A DNA stretch of 61,005 nucleotides from Bacteroidota bacterium (GCA_014190475.1 BJGL01000004.1:1-61005), one strand, 5' to 3'; counted from the stretch's first letter, positions 19,795 through 28,544 are shown. Numbers and translations: made by a program. Notes: a model not told the origin generated them from the sequence alone.

Positions 19795-20514
19795 TTACCA
19801 TCCAGCCGCCAACACATCCGCCAGATGCATTGTTTTTAAATTGTAATTTTTCTGTTGGATGTACCCCTGTAAATGCATGAGGCAGGATAGATCTGTGGAA
19901 ATTAAATAAGTGGCTCCAGTAGCCAATGCGTGTTCAACTTTTTGCTCTCCCATCGCCATGGATATGGATTCAAACTTAACAGCAAAAGTTCCTCCAAAAC
20001 CACAGCATGTTTCTGTTTCGTTCATCTCTACCAGCTCTAATCCTTCAACTTGTTTTAATAAGAGGCGAGGTTCTTCCTTTATACCGCATTCGCGTAAAGC
20101 CGCACATGAATCATGATAGGTAGCTTTCCCCTTCAATCGCGCACCAAAATTGGTTATTCCAAGATCTTGACAAAGAAAGCTCGAAAACTCAACGACGCGT
20201 TGCTTTAACTCCTGTACTTCATGATGCAAAGAGGAGTTATCAAATAAACGAGCGTAATAATTTTTCACGAATCCCCCACAAGAGGCACTGGGTACCACAA
20301 TGGGGTCATTCCCTTTAAAATCGGTAATAAATTTTTGACAAACTTCTTTAGCTTCTTCCCAATAACCGGCATTAAAGGCAGCCTGACCGCAACAGGTTTG
20401 TCTAGGATTATAGGAGACGGTGCATCCCGCCTTTTCAAGAACTTTGATCATACTGAAAGCTGTATCAGGATACAGCTGATCAATGAAACAGGGTATGAAA
20501 AGCTGAACGTTCAA
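19795..20514 (-). CDS. (Fe-S)-binding CCG-domain protein, LutA/YkgE type
   Basis: 239 aa. Two cysteine-rich CCG domains are present: RQTCCGQAAFNAGY with VPSASCGGFVKNY, and ETETCCGFGGTFAVKF preceded by YHDSCAALRECG. This is the LutA layout. LutA works with LutB and LutC in L-lactate oxidation, but no LutB or LutC gene is here. The start is TTG at 20514: the protein then begins MNVQLFIPCFIDQLYP, which fits the family N-terminus. Gene spacing (10 bases to the genes on both sides) implies an operon with the TPR and EVE genes. The related GlcF and HdrB families also use CCG domains, so a substrate assignment is unsafe. Confidence 0.85.
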   Translation of the reverse strand: MNVQLFIPCFIDQLYPDTAFSMIKVLEKAGCTVSYNPRQTCCGQAAFNAGYWEEAKEVCQKFITDFKGNDPIVVPSASCGGFVKNYYARLFDNSSLHHEVQELKQRVVEFSSFLCQDLGITNFGARLKGKATYHDSCAALRECGIKEEPRLLLKQVEGLELVEMNETETCCGFGGTFAVKFESISMAMGEQKVEHALATGATYLISTDLSCLMHLQGYIQQKNYNLKTMHLADVLAAGW

Positions 20515-20524
20515 CGTTCTTGAT

Positions 20525-21187
20525 TTAATCTTTACTGGAATAAACGCCTAAACGGGCCAGATTTTTTTCTGCATCAAAGGATTGTTGACTACGAGGATAT
20601 TTAGAACGAACTTCCTCATAAAGTGCAATGGCCTCTGTGTTGTTCTTCATAATTTGATCAGCAAAATAAGCAGCCATGAACAAGTATTCAGGGGAATTGA
20701 TCTCATCCTTTTCAAAATGATTCCCCGCTTTTTTATAATAGGCGAGCGCCTCCTTGTTATTTCCACTGTCTGCATAAGCATCACCCAACAATTTGTAAGC
20801 ACGCGCTTGTGTAAGCGCAGAGCCGCTGGAGAACTTTTCGAGGTAAGTTATTGCTTTGGCATTATCTCCTAATTTCAGGTAACAACTTCCTGCATAAAAG
20901 CAAGCTAGATTAGCCGCCTGTGTACCCTTGTGTTTATCTATAAACTTTATAAACCCCAGATTTTGTCCGTCTCCATTGAGCGCTAATGCAACCGAATCTT
21001 TACGATAGTACTCTTCTGCGCGGAAAAGAGCCTCTGTTGCTTTTTTCTCTTTGGGCAGTTGATAAAACTCCTGGTAGGCATACCATGCTCCTACTACAGC
21101 TATAACAACCAATGCTGCTAGGCTAAGTTGCTTACTGTACTGATTCCAGAAATTTGTTACTGCATTTGGCGATTGCGTTGTTTCCAT
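20525..21187 (-). CDS. Membrane-anchored TPR protein
   Basis: 220 aa from the ATG at 21187 (METTQSPNAV). A TTG-started extension would overlap the pdhA stop. One N-terminal transmembrane segment (about 20-40, SLAALVVIAVVGAWYAY) is followed by TPR-like helices (YAGSCYLKLGDNAKAITYLE, YKLLGDAYADSGNNKEALAYY). The layout resembles the YfgM/ancillary periplasmic-chaperone type: cytosolic tail, one helix, periplasmic TPR domain. The function is not established. It lies 7 bases after pdhA and 10 bases before the LutA-like gene, so it is co-transcribed with both. Confidence 0.82.
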   Translation of the reverse strand: METTQSPNAVTNFWNQYSKQLSLAALVVIAVVGAWYAYQEFYQLPKEKKATEALFRAEEYYRKDSVALALNGDGQNLGFIKFIDKHKGTQAANLACFYAGSCYLKLGDNAKAITYLEKFSSGSALTQARAYKLLGDAYADSGNNKEALAYYKKAGNHFEKDEINSPEYLFMAAYFADQIMKNNTEAIALYEEVRSKYPRSQQSFDAEKNLARLGVYSSKD

Positions 21188-21194
21188 ATCGATT

Positions 21195-22190
21195 TTAATC
21201 AATTATAAAAGGATAATTAGCGTCAACATAAACATCTTTCAGTACCTCGCTGTCATCTGGCCAAGGACTCTCTTCAGCAAATTGAACAGAAGCTGTTACC
21301 ATTTCGTCCACTCTTTTATTAATACTGTCCAGGAATTCCTGGGTAGCATGCCCTTCGGTTAGTATAGTTTGCACAATCTGCTGGATGGGATCTTTACCAC
21401 GATATTCGTCCACTTCATCTTTGCTACGGTACTTCTGAGGGTCACTGATTGAATGACCTTTGTAACGATAGGTTTTTATCTCCAGTAAGGTAGGTCCTCC
21501 TTTTTCACGTGCCCGATTGACCGCACGACTGACGCCGTTGTGAACAGCCTCAGCACTCATACCATCAATGATATCTGCCGGCATTTCATAGGCATCCGCT
21601 AATTTGTAGATATCAATTACATTAGAAGTACGTTGAATAGAGGTGCCCATCGCGTAGTTGTTGTTCTCACAAATAAAAACAACAGGAAGCTTCCATAACA
21701 TTGCCAGGTTGAATGTTTCATGCAACATTCCTTGACGGGCAGCGCCATCCCCAAAAAAAGCAAGTACTACGTTATCGGTGTTTCGATATTGCTCCGCAAA
21801 TGCCAACCCAGCACCTGTTCCAATTTGTGCTCCTACTATTCCATGCCCCCCATAAAAATTATTTGCTTTGCTAAAAAAGTGCATACTTCCGCCCTTGCCT
21901 TTAGCACACCCGGTGGCTTTTCCGTAAAGCTCAGCCATACAGCTGTTCACCGACACTCCTTTGGCAATTGCTAAACCATGATCACGGTATGCAGTAATAA
22001 ATAAATCTGAAGGAAGAGTAGCGGTCATACAGCCTGCAGCGATTGCTTCCTGCCCCACATACGCGTGGAAAAAACCTCTTATTTTACCCTCCATTTTATA
22101 CTTTTCCTCTGCCATCAACTCAAATTGACGGATTAGCTGCATCAGCTCATACCAGTAGAGGTAAGTTTCCTTGGAAAATTTGCTGGTCAC
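21195..22190 (-). CDS. pdhA: Pyruvate dehydrogenase E1 component, alpha subunit
   Basis: 331 aa when started at the GTG at 22190 (MTSKFSKETYLYWYELM), which fits the family N-terminus and lies 19 bases after an exact -7 box. The longer frame to 22283 would run over the recF start and has no family similarity. It is the thiamine-diphosphate enzyme decarboxylating pyruvate for the E2 lipoyl domain. Motifs: FFHAYVGQEAIAAG, KGKGGSMHFF, the ThDP motif starting FFGDGAARQG (GDG about 147-149) and ending in ENNNYA, and the YRYKGHSISDP phosphorylation-loop region. The beta subunit (PdhB) and E2 are not in this window. First gene of a four-gene operon. Confidence 0.94.
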   Translation of the reverse strand: MTSKFSKETYLYWYELMQLIRQFELMAEEKYKMEGKIRGFFHAYVGQEAIAAGCMTATLPSDLFITAYRDHGLAIAKGVSVNSCMAELYGKATGCAKGKGGSMHFFSKANNFYGGHGIVGAQIGTGAGLAFAEQYRNTDNVVLAFFGDGAARQGMLHETFNLAMLWKLPVVFICENNNYAMGTSIQRTSNVIDIYKLADAYEMPADIIDGMSAEAVHNGVSRAVNRAREKGGPTLLEIKTYRYKGHSISDPQKYRSKDEVDEYRGKDPIQQIVQTILTEGHATQEFLDSINKRVDEMVTASVQFAEESPWPDDSEVLKDVYVDANYPFIID

Positions 22191-22209
22191 CGGGTACAAT
22201 TTTGAGTCG

Positions 22210-22217
22210 CAAAAATA
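22210..22217 (-). promoter_or_regulatory. -7 promoter box for the pdhA operon
   Basis: TATTTTTG on the minus strand, exact TAnnTTTG, with 19 bases between it and the GTG start at 22190. It is the only good promoter signal in the 64-base gap to recF. Confidence 0.5.
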
Positions 22218-22254
22218 AGGGAAAGGCCCCACATTAGGTAAATTGCAACCCTGT

Positions 22255-23349
22255 ATGCCCCAGCTTACCCAATTGACCCTCACTCAATTTAAAAATTACA
22301 CCTCCAGGCAGTTTTCTTTTCAAGAAAGGATTATTGGAATTACAGGATATAACGGAGTAGGCAAAACAAACTTATTGGACGCTATTCACTTTCTCTGCCT
22401 TACTAAAAGCTATTTTACCAGGACAGATCAGTCCGCTATCAAACAAGGGGAAATGGGCTTCAGGCTGGAGGGTATTTTTGATCGCTACTCAACACTGGAA
22501 AGTGTAACCTGCATTTTGCGGGAGAATGGTAAAAAAGAAATAGCTGTTGACGGTATACCGGTTTTTAAGCAAGCCAATCACATAGGAAATTACCCCCTGA
22601 TATTTATTGCCCCGGACGACACCCTATTAATTACGGGGGAAAGTAAAGAGCGACGCTCTTATCTTGATCAGTTGATCGCGCAACTGAATCCAGACTACTT
22701 ACGAAATTTAATCATTTATAATAAGTTGCTTCAGCAGCGCAATGCCCTGTTAAAGGAAATGGCTGAAAAAAGGATAAACAATTCAACTGTTTTGGAGGCG
22801 ATAGATCAACAACTTGTTCCTGCTGGTACTTTTTTACAGGAAGCGCGGCATAAAACCATACATGATTTAAAACCACAAATTGGGTTGCTGTATGCGAATA
22901 TTGCAAAAACACTGGATAGGCCTACGGAGGAGGTTTCCATTCAATATAAAAGCCAACTAGACGATTGTCCCTTTGATCATTTACTAGCAGCCAATATTAA
23001 AAAAGATATTCTGTTACAACGAACATCACAGGGCGTTCATCGCGACGATATATTATTTACCATGCAGGAACACAACTTCAAAACTGTTGCCTCACAAGGC
23101 CAACGAAAAAGTTTGCTTTTTGCATTAAAATTAGCAGCCCTGCATATTCTAGAAACTAAAAATGATAGTCCTCCCCTACTTCTGTTAGACGATTTATTTG
23201 AAAAACTGGATGAGGTTCGTGTGCAGAATTTGATACAATTGGTTTGCCAACAAACTGTATCGCAAGTCTTTATTTCAGATACCTCAGCTACTCGTTTAGA
23301 GTCAAACCTTCAACGACTAAATCTCCCTTACCAAATCTGTTGCGTATAA
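22255..23349 (+). CDS. recF: DNA replication/repair protein RecF
   Basis: 364 aa from the ATG at 22255 (MPQLTQLTLTQFKNY); a TTG four codons upstream is less likely. SMC-like ATPase that loads RecA at gaps together with RecO and RecR. Walker A GYNGVGKTN (about 31-39), the ABC-type signature around SQGQRKSLLFALKLAAL, and Walker B LLLLDDLFEKLDE are all present; the length is the family norm. It is followed after 18 bases by the DUF721 gene, an arrangement often seen in Bacteroidota. Divergent from the pdhA operon. Confidence 0.95.
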   Translation: MPQLTQLTLTQFKNYTSRQFSFQERIIGITGYNGVGKTNLLDAIHFLCLTKSYFTRTDQSAIKQGEMGFRLEGIFDRYSTLESVTCILRENGKKEIAVDGIPVFKQANHIGNYPLIFIAPDDTLLITGESKERRSYLDQLIAQLNPDYLRNLIIYNKLLQQRNALLKEMAEKRINNSTVLEAIDQQLVPAGTFLQEARHKTIHDLKPQIGLLYANIAKTLDRPTEEVSIQYKSQLDDCPFDHLLAANIKKDILLQRTSQGVHRDDILFTMQEHNFKTVASQGQRKSLLFALKLAALHILETKNDSPPLLLLDDLFEKLDEVRVQNLIQLVCQQTVSQVFISDTSATRLESNLQRLNLPYQICCV

Positions 23350-23355
23350 ACCTTG

Positions 23356-23363
23356 TATTTTTG
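23356..23363 (+). promoter_or_regulatory. -7 promoter box for the DUF721 gene
   Basis: TATTTTTG, exact TAnnTTTG, 7 bases past the recF stop and only 4 bases before the ATG at 23368. It predicts a leaderless transcript separate from recF. Confidence 0.45.
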
Positions 23364-23367
23364 TATA

Positions 23368-23649
23368 ATGTCTACCTATTCACTGGCACAAGCACTTCAA
23401 TTATACTTAAAGGAAAGTCGTGTAGGTGATCAACTACAGGCTTTTCAAATCCAAGATGCCTGGGAGACGTTAGTCGGTAAAACCATTGCTCGATACACGG
23501 ATAGTGTCCGGCTGCAAGGAGATAAACTCTTTATACATACTCAAGTGGGCCCTCTTCGCAATGAATTACAATTTCAACGATCCACTATCATGCAAAAGGT
23601 GAATGAATGGTTGGGTTCTCCGCTGGTACGCGAAGTAATCATTCAATAG
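23368..23649 (+). CDS. DUF721 (DciA-like) protein
   Basis: 93 aa from the ATG at 23368 (MSTYSLAQALQLYLKES); a TTG five codons upstream is inside the promoter box region. DUF721 signature: helical N-terminus, then IQDAWETLVGKTIARYT, LFIHTQVGPLRNELQFQRSTIM and a final LVREVIIQ. DciA-family proteins load or stimulate the replicative helicase DnaB in bacteria lacking DnaC. The position after recF and the KH-like core support a replication role; the exact function in Bacteroidota is inference. Convergent with the DoxX/BT_3928-type gene, 8 bases between stops. Confidence 0.85.
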   Translation: MSTYSLAQALQLYLKESRVGDQLQAFQIQDAWETLVGKTIARYTDSVRLQGDKLFIHTQVGPLRNELQFQRSTIMQKVNEWLGSPLVREVIIQ

Positions 23650-23657
23650 AAGTATAG

Positions 23658-24746
23658 TTAATAATCGGAGGCCGCTTTTTTCCTTATCACAATTCCCTTC
23701 TCTAAATAATAAATGGTGGGATTGACACGAGCAGCTGTTTGTATTGCTTTTAAATCACAAGTAAATACAGGCCAACCGCTAAATTTAGTTTTTGAAAGAA
23801 GTTGTTTTACGGATGCAGGTTGTGAAGTAATAATATAAACCGGAATCCTGTTATATTCGGTTTTAGCAGGAAGCTTTTCAAGCGATGGAAGGCTTTTTTC
23901 CAATTCGTTTGTCCGCTCAACGATGATGAGTAGCACAGCTGGTAATTGTAAAACATAGTTGGTGGAGTCTATGCCAGTTTCGCCCGACAATACAAATCCT
24001 TTGATGGGAGGATCCATGTCTTTTCCTGGACGAATCAATTTATCCTCCCGCCCAACAAACTGATAGGTTTGAGAAGAAAAATCGGCTGGAAAGTCCGTAG
24101 CCGGGAATTGAACTATTTGATTATTTTTTCTATAGGTAAAATAAATTACGGTGCTATCCGGAACAGCCGTGGTTGGAATTTTTCGGTTTAAATTCAGATC
24201 GGCTCCTACTTTATAGGGTAAGCAATCAATGATTGGCAAATGATTTAAAGTATAATATTGAAATCCAATTCCTAAAAAAATACTGAGTAGGCTATTAAAC
24301 CCCGCATACTTGAGCTGATTACCATTTTTATTCAAGTGTGAAAAATACATTAGAAAACAGAGCATGAGTAGTAAGATCAGATCTTTGATAAAGGACTGAA
24401 GTGAACTAAGTGGTAAACAATCCCCAAAACAGCCGCAGTTTTTTGGAAAACCAGTTAAGTAAGTATAGCCCGTCAGCCCAGTAAAGAATAGGAGTAACGC
24501 AAGCAGTAACGTATGCGTTAATTTTACTCTCCAATTCAGTATGAGCGCCACCCCTAGCCCAATTTCTGCTGTATTCAATAAAACTGCAATGGGTAACGTG
24601 ATAGAATTGAGCAGGTGCAGATTACCGATTTCAAGAAATTCTTGAATCTTATAGCTGAGACCCAGTGGATCGTTCGCCTTTATCAAGCCGGAAAATATAA
24701 ATAATAGGCCTACAAAAAGACGAATGATAAAGTATATCCAACTCAT
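23658..24746 (-). CDS. DoxX/MauE-like (BT_3928-type) membrane protein with extracytoplasmic C-domain
   Basis: 362 aa. About four transmembrane helices fill the first 150 residues (YFIIRLFVGLLFIFSGLIKAND is the DoxX hallmark), with a conserved cysteine cluster KNCGCFGDC between helices, as in MauE/DoxX-type thiol or quinone-linked proteins. The C-terminal 200 residues are soluble, look periplasmic and end in a thioredoxin-like TIYYLEKGIVIRKKA strand pattern. This resembles the BT_3928 family found beside DUF1599 and folP in many Bacteroidota. A redox or disulfide-handling role is an inference. The ATG overlaps the DUF1599 stop by 4 bases (24743-24746), indicating translational coupling. Confidence 0.82.
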   Translation of the reverse strand: MSWIYFIIRLFVGLLFIFSGLIKANDPLGLSYKIQEFLEIGNLHLLNSITLPIAVLLNTAEIGLGVALILNWRVKLTHTLLLALLLFFTGLTGYTYLTGFPKNCGCFGDCLPLSSLQSFIKDLILLLMLCFLMYFSHLNKNGNQLKYAGFNSLLSIFLGIGFQYYTLNHLPIIDCLPYKVGADLNLNRKIPTTAVPDSTVIYFTYRKNNQIVQFPATDFPADFSSQTYQFVGREDKLIRPGKDMDPPIKGFVLSGETGIDSTNYVLQLPAVLLIIVERTNELEKSLPSLEKLPAKTEYNRIPVYIITSQPASVKQLLSKTKFSGWPVFTCDLKAIQTAARVNPTIYYLEKGIVIRKKAASDY

Positions 24747-25273
24747 AAAAGAATCAAAGCAAAAACCGCATAATTGATGATGTCTAGATAATTCGCATCA
24801 ATGCCTTCGCTGATGAGTGTACGGCCATCATTAGCTAGTATTTGCTTGATACGTTGCAATTTCACTAAAATCAGATCTACAAAACTTTCCTGGCTCATTT
24901 CCCGCCATGCCTCACCATAATCATGGTTTTTGTCTAACATTAGTTTTTTTGCAGTATTTACTTGTTGATTGTACAGCCTCGTTAATTCATCCATTGGAAT
25001 CTCCTCTCTTTCTGAAAGGGGAAGTTGGAGCTGAATCAATCCTATTACGCCGTAATTTATGATGCCTTTAAATTCTGCCGCAATATTGTCTTCAATACGT
25101 TGTGTGCCTTTTTGCTGAATGGTACGTATGCGTTGTGCTTTTATAAAAAGCTGATCAACTACTGAAATGGTACGAAGCACACGCCAGGAAGTTCCATAGT
25201 CAGCTGACTTTTTTAGAAAGATATCTTTACACGATTCAATAATCGTATCATATTGTTTGGATGTATCCTGCAT
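24743..25273 (-). CDS. DUF1599 protein (nucleotide modification associated domain 1), duplicated domain
   Basis: 176 aa, made of two copies of one helical unit: (1) KSADYGTSWR, then a conserved KAQRIRTIQ and INYGVIGLIQL; (2) KNHDYGEAWR, then VKLQRIKQIL and INYAVFALILL. DUF1599 was grouped with nucleotide-modification systems by comparative genomics, but the stand-alone Bacteroidota form is a conserved gene of unknown role. It pairs with the DoxX gene (4-base overlap) and is divergent from folP. Promoter at 25299-25306. Confidence 0.85.
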   Translation of the reverse strand: MQDTSKQYDTIIESCKDIFLKKSADYGTSWRVLRTISVVDQLFIKAQRIRTIQQKGTQRIEDNIAAEFKGIINYGVIGLIQLQLPLSEREEIPMDELTRLYNQQVNTAKKLMLDKNHDYGEAWREMSQESFVDLILVKLQRIKQILANDGRTLISEGIDANYLDIINYAVFALILL

Positions 25274-25298
25274 AGCTTTCTGACTTTCGTACCTTTAT

Positions 25299-25306
25299 CA
25301 AAATTA
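25299..25306 (-). promoter_or_regulatory. -7 promoter box for DUF1599, overlapping the folP promoter region
   Basis: TAATTTTG on the minus strand, exact TAnnTTTG, 25 bases before the DUF1599 ATG. A plus-strand near-match TACCTTTA lies at 25290-25297 for folP, so the two start regions face through each other. Confidence 0.45.
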
Positions 25307-25320
25307 AACAACAAGCTGGA

Positions 25321-26154
25321 ATGTATTCGCTACAGAGTAAGAATCGAACCTTAGTTGTGGATAAACCCATTGTTATGGGGATATTGAATGTTACCCCCGA
25401 CTCCTTTTATGCATCAAGTCGAGTGGCTGTTTTGGACGATCTGTTGCAAAAAGCAGAAGAAATGCTTCGTGCTGGTGCCACCATATTGGATATTGGCGGC
25501 CAAAGTACCAGACCAGGCAGCCACCGACTAACAGCGGAGGAAGAATGTTCACGAATTGTTTTACCTGTGGAGCGATTAGCAAAAGAATTTCCAGAGGCCT
25601 TTTTATCAATAGATACGTATCATGCTTCGGTGGCGGAAGCGGCCATCCAAGCAGGTGCTCATATGATAAATGATATTAGTGCAGGTCAACTTGATGATAA
25701 AATGCTTGACACGGTATCCCGCTTGAAAGTTCCCTATGTAATTATGCACATGAGAGGTGAGCCACAAACCATGCAAGCTAATACAGATTATAAAAATGTG
25801 GTGACTGAAGTACTGGATTACTTACTTGAACGAAAAAAAACTTGTCAAGCTAACGGTATCCAACAAATAATCATTGACCCAGGAATTGGTTTTTCCAAAA
25901 CGATTAGTCAAAACTTTGCATTAATGGCTAATCTGGAAGTTTTTCAAAAGGTTGATTCTCCCCTCTTATTAGGTGTATCCAGAAAATCATTCATCTACAA
26001 AACTCTTAACACAGACCCCGCTGGGGCTTTAAACGGAAGCACCTTTTTGCATGCCATTGGCCTACAAAAAGGTGCAACTATTTTACGGGTTCACGATGTT
26101 CAAGAAGCCGTTGAAGGCGTGCGATTATTCAACGCACTCTTTCCTAATTTGTAG
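25321..26154 (+). CDS. folP: Dihydropteroate synthase
   Basis: 277 aa, the normal length. It joins p-aminobenzoate to dihydropterin pyrophosphate in folate synthesis; the target of sulfonamides. Signatures: VMGILNVTPDSFYASS, GATILDIGGQSTRPGS, LSIDTYHA, MINDISAGQ, IMHMRGEP, IIIDPGIGFSKT and LLGVSRKSFI. All pterin- and phosphate-binding motifs are in place. Divergent from DUF1599. Its 3' end overlaps that of the FKBP gene by 11 bases (26144-26154), so the two transcripts are antisense to each other at their ends. Confidence 0.96.
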   Translation: MYSLQSKNRTLVVDKPIVMGILNVTPDSFYASSRVAVLDDLLQKAEEMLRAGATILDIGGQSTRPGSHRLTAEEECSRIVLPVERLAKEFPEAFLSIDTYHASVAEAAIQAGAHMINDISAGQLDDKMLDTVSRLKVPYVIMHMRGEPQTMQANTDYKNVVTEVLDYLLERKKTCQANGIQQIIIDPGIGFSKTISQNFALMANLEVFQKVDSPLLLGVSRKSFIYKTLNTDPAGALNGSTFLHAIGLQKGATILRVHDVQEAVEGVRLFNALFPNL

Positions 26155-27034
26155 TAGGTGCTTTTGCTTGAACGTCGGTTACCTCTACTTCAAAGATTAA
26201 GTGATCGTAAGGCTTGATGGGACCGCCGGGAGGTGGGGCTGCACCATATCCTAATAAAGAGGGAATGTAGATTTTACCCTTTGCTCCTTTTCTCAAATAC
26301 GGCATGGCCTCGTCAAATCCTTTGATCATTTGCCCTACCCCTACAGAAAACTTAAGTGGCTCAACGTGTTTAAATGTAGTATCGGTGTTACTGTCAAAAA
26401 CTTTTCCCTCAAATGTTTTACCCGTATAGTTTACCGAAACATAATCTCCCTTTTTAATCATTTCTCCAGTTCCGGCAGATAAAACCTCTACATAGGCTCC
26501 GGCAGGCGTGCGTTGCACTGAACCGAGCTTTGAGCCCAAAAAGCTTTCTACTTCGGATTTTTCACGAATACTGTATGCTTTACTTTCATTTTGCTCATCT
26601 AATGTTTTTAAACTATCAGAACTGAAAATGCCGAGTACTTTGATGTAAGTGATAATTCGGTCACCCTTTTTGAATTCGGGAGGTAGATTTCCAGCGGGAA
26701 GTCTTTTCAAGAAAGTATCCATCATCTGAGTAGCAATGACAGAGTCACCACGATGCAAGGTGGTCCAAAGTTCCGATATATCATAAGGCTGTGACTGGGG
26801 CGGAACCGGAATGTAAATAGGGAGTCTGTTTCCCGTTGTAAAATAAACGCTGTCATTGATTTTTTGAGTTAACGTTAACTTGATGTAACTACCAATACGC
26901 GCTTGTTGGGTGTCCTTGCTTCTGATTAATTGATAGGGCATGCCACCCGGTGTTTTTTGATAGGAAGGTCCTGAGCAACTAACAACAGTGGCTGTCAAAA
27001 AAGTAAGTACTAAAATTTTAAAAGATGCGTGCAT
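26144..27034 (-). CDS. FKBP-type peptidyl-prolyl isomerase lipoprotein
   Basis: 296 aa. The signal peptide ends in a lipobox (VVSC, Cys20), so it should be a lipoprotein. The C-terminal FKBP domain is complete: DYVSVNYTGKTFEGKVFDSN, FSVGVGQMIKGFDEAMPYLRKG, IPSLLGYG and YDHLIFEVEVTDV. The middle region (about 40-170) also resembles an FKBP-like domain but without a clear active site. It helps fold exported proteins in the envelope (family role). It lies 9 bases after the DHH phosphoesterase gene and shares its promoter. Confidence 0.9.
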   Translation of the reverse strand: MHASFKILVLTFLTATVVSCSGPSYQKTPGGMPYQLIRSKDTQQARIGSYIKLTLTQKINDSVYFTTGNRLPIYIPVPPQSQPYDISELWTTLHRGDSVIATQMMDTFLKRLPAGNLPPEFKKGDRIITYIKVLGIFSSDSLKTLDEQNESKAYSIREKSEVESFLGSKLGSVQRTPAGAYVEVLSAGTGEMIKKGDYVSVNYTGKTFEGKVFDSNTDTTFKHVEPLKFSVGVGQMIKGFDEAMPYLRKGAKGKIYIPSLLGYGAAPPPGGPIKPYDHLIFEVEVTDVQAKAPTTN

Positions 27035-27043
27035 AATTACGGA

Positions 27044-28048
27044 TTAAATGAGTGATGGTTGTGTTTTTATAACTTCTTTAAATCGGGCTACCGTTTTATC
27101 GAGCGAATCACCGCTTCTACCACCCGCTGCATTAAAATGGCCTCCCCCTTCAAAATAGGTTCGGGCAAATGTATTGCAATCGAATGAACCTTTACTCCTG
27201 AAGCTCCATTTTCTTTCTTCATCTCGATCTATAACCAGGGCTACCATTTTAATGCCTTGTATGGATTGTGGATAGTTTACAAGCCCCTCGGTATCACCAG
27301 TTTTAATTTGAAATTTCAACAAATCTGATTTTGGAATAGCTATTAAGGCTGTGTTGTACTCATAAAATATTTCCATTCGGTGAAGTAGCACATGCCCAAT
27401 GAAGCGAAGGCGATTCTCTAAAAAATTATCATATAAGCCTTCATGTATTTTACCGTGGTCTAAACCACGTGTTTTGAGATCCGCTACAATTGCATGCACT
27501 CCCGCATGGGCGGAGGCAAATCGAAAAGATCCCGTATCTCCTACCAAACCCGCATAAATACACTCAGAAATTGGCACATCGATTAACACAAGATCTCCAG
27601 CAGCTTTTATAAAATCATAAACCATCTCACAGGTAGAGCTTTTTGTGGTATCGCTAATACCAAAATGAAAGGAAGAATTATCAGGCTCTTGATGATGATC
27701 GATCAGTACTTTGATGCAGGTAAGATTAGCCAGTTTATCTGCCATCGATTTAGTGCGGTGAAACGCATTGAAATCCAAACAGAAAAGCAAATCTGCTTTT
27801 TCTAAAATAGCATCTGATTTTTCTTGCTGCTTTTCATAATTAAGTACATCCATGGTTCCCTGCATCCAATTTACCCAACCTGCCCAATTGGTGGGCGAAA
27901 TAACAGTTACTTCATGGCCTTTTTTTGTCAGGTATTGAGAAAGTGCAAGTGAGGATCCCATTGCATCTGCATCAGGCTTTTGATGCGTAGTAATCACCAC
28001 TTTTTGTGGGGTTTGCAGCTTGGGAAATAATGCTGAAATTGGATTCAT
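27044..28048 (-). CDS. nrnA: DHH/DHHA1 phosphoesterase, NrnA (oligoribonuclease / pAp phosphatase) type
   Basis: 334 aa. Manganese-site motifs: [30 protein letters not shown] and the next Asp in GLVGDTGSF. The C-terminal DHHA1 substrate motif is GGHFNAAGG. NrnA enzymes degrade 2-5 nt RNAs and dephosphorylate pAp, and replace Orn in Bacteroidota. The start is the ATG at 28048, only 7 bases from an exact -7 box, so the message is near leaderless. First gene of a pair with the FKBP lipoprotein. Divergent from ndk across a 57-base gap. Confidence 0.9.
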   Translation of the reverse strand: MNPISALFPKLQTPQKVVITTHQKPDADAMGSSLALSQYLTKKGHEVTVISPTNWAGWVNWMQGTMDVLNYEKQQEKSDAILEKADLLFCLDFNAFHRTKSMADKLANLTCIKVLIDHHQEPDNSSFHFGISDTTKSSTCEMVYDFIKAAGDLVLIDVPISECIYAGLVGDTGSFRFASAHAGVHAIVADLKTRGLDHGKIHEGLYDNFLENRLRFIGHVLLHRMEIFYEYNTALIAIPKSDLLKFQIKTGDTEGLVNYPQSIQGIKMVALVIDRDEERKWSFRSKGSFDCNTFARTYFEGGGHFNAAGGRSGDSLDKTVARFKEVIKTQPSLI

Positions 28049-28055
28049 GAGCTTT

Positions 28056-28063
28056 CAAAGGTA
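28056..28063 (-). promoter_or_regulatory. -7 promoter box for the nrnA-FKBP pair
   Basis: TACCTTTG on the minus strand, exact TAnnTTTG, 7 bases from the ATG at 28048. Confidence 0.55.
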
Positions 28064-28077
28064 TGGAAAGATAGTTG

Positions 28078-28085
28078 TAACTTTG
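28078..28085 (+). promoter_or_regulatory. -7 promoter box for ndk
   Basis: TAACTTTG, exact TAnnTTTG, 20 bases before the ndk ATG at 28106; back to back with the nrnA box. Confidence 0.55.
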
Positions 28086-28105
28086 CGGCGCTAAACACAC
28101 TACCA

Positions 28106-28522
28106 ATGAGTAACCGAACTTTTACCATGATTAAGCCAGATGCCTTCCGCAAAGGCCACAGTGGCGCAATTTTAGACAGAATAATCAAAGAAGGATTTTC
28201 CATCAAAGCCATGAAGATGTTACACCTCTCCAAGGATAAGGCAGGAGAATTCTATGCGATTCATCGTGAGCGTCCTTTTTATGGCGAACTTGTAGAATTC
28301 ATGAGTAGCGGCCCTATTATCGCCGCCATTCTAGAAAAGGATAATGCGGTAGAAAGCTTTAGAAAATTAATTGGAGCTACTAACCCTGCTGCTGCCGAGG
28401 AGGGAACAATTCGAAAATTATTTGCTAGCTCCGTTGGAGAGAACGCGATACATGGAAGTGATAGCGATGCTAATGCTGCTATTGAAGCTGCCTTCTTCTT
28501 CTCTGGATTGGAACAATGCTAA
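28106..28522 (+). CDS. ndk: Nucleoside diphosphate kinase
   Basis: 138 aa, family length. It transfers the terminal phosphate between nucleoside di- and triphosphates through a phosphohistidine. Motifs: [14 protein letters not shown] at the start, [29 protein letters not shown], and the active-site His in NAIHGSDS. Single gene with its own promoter (28078-28085) and terminator (28545-28573). Confidence 0.97.
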   Translation: MSNRTFTMIKPDAFRKGHSGAILDRIIKEGFSIKAMKMLHLSKDKAGEFYAIHRERPFYGELVEFMSSGPIIAAILEKDNAVESFRKLIGATNPAAAEEGTIRKLFASSVGENAIHGSDSDANAAIEAAFFFSGLEQC

Positions 28523-28544
28523 ACATGATTCAGCTAAATTGATT

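Noticed and set aside
22191-22283. Longer open frame upstream of pdhA
   Set aside because: Runs over the recF start and the pdhA promoter box and lacks any E1-alpha similarity.
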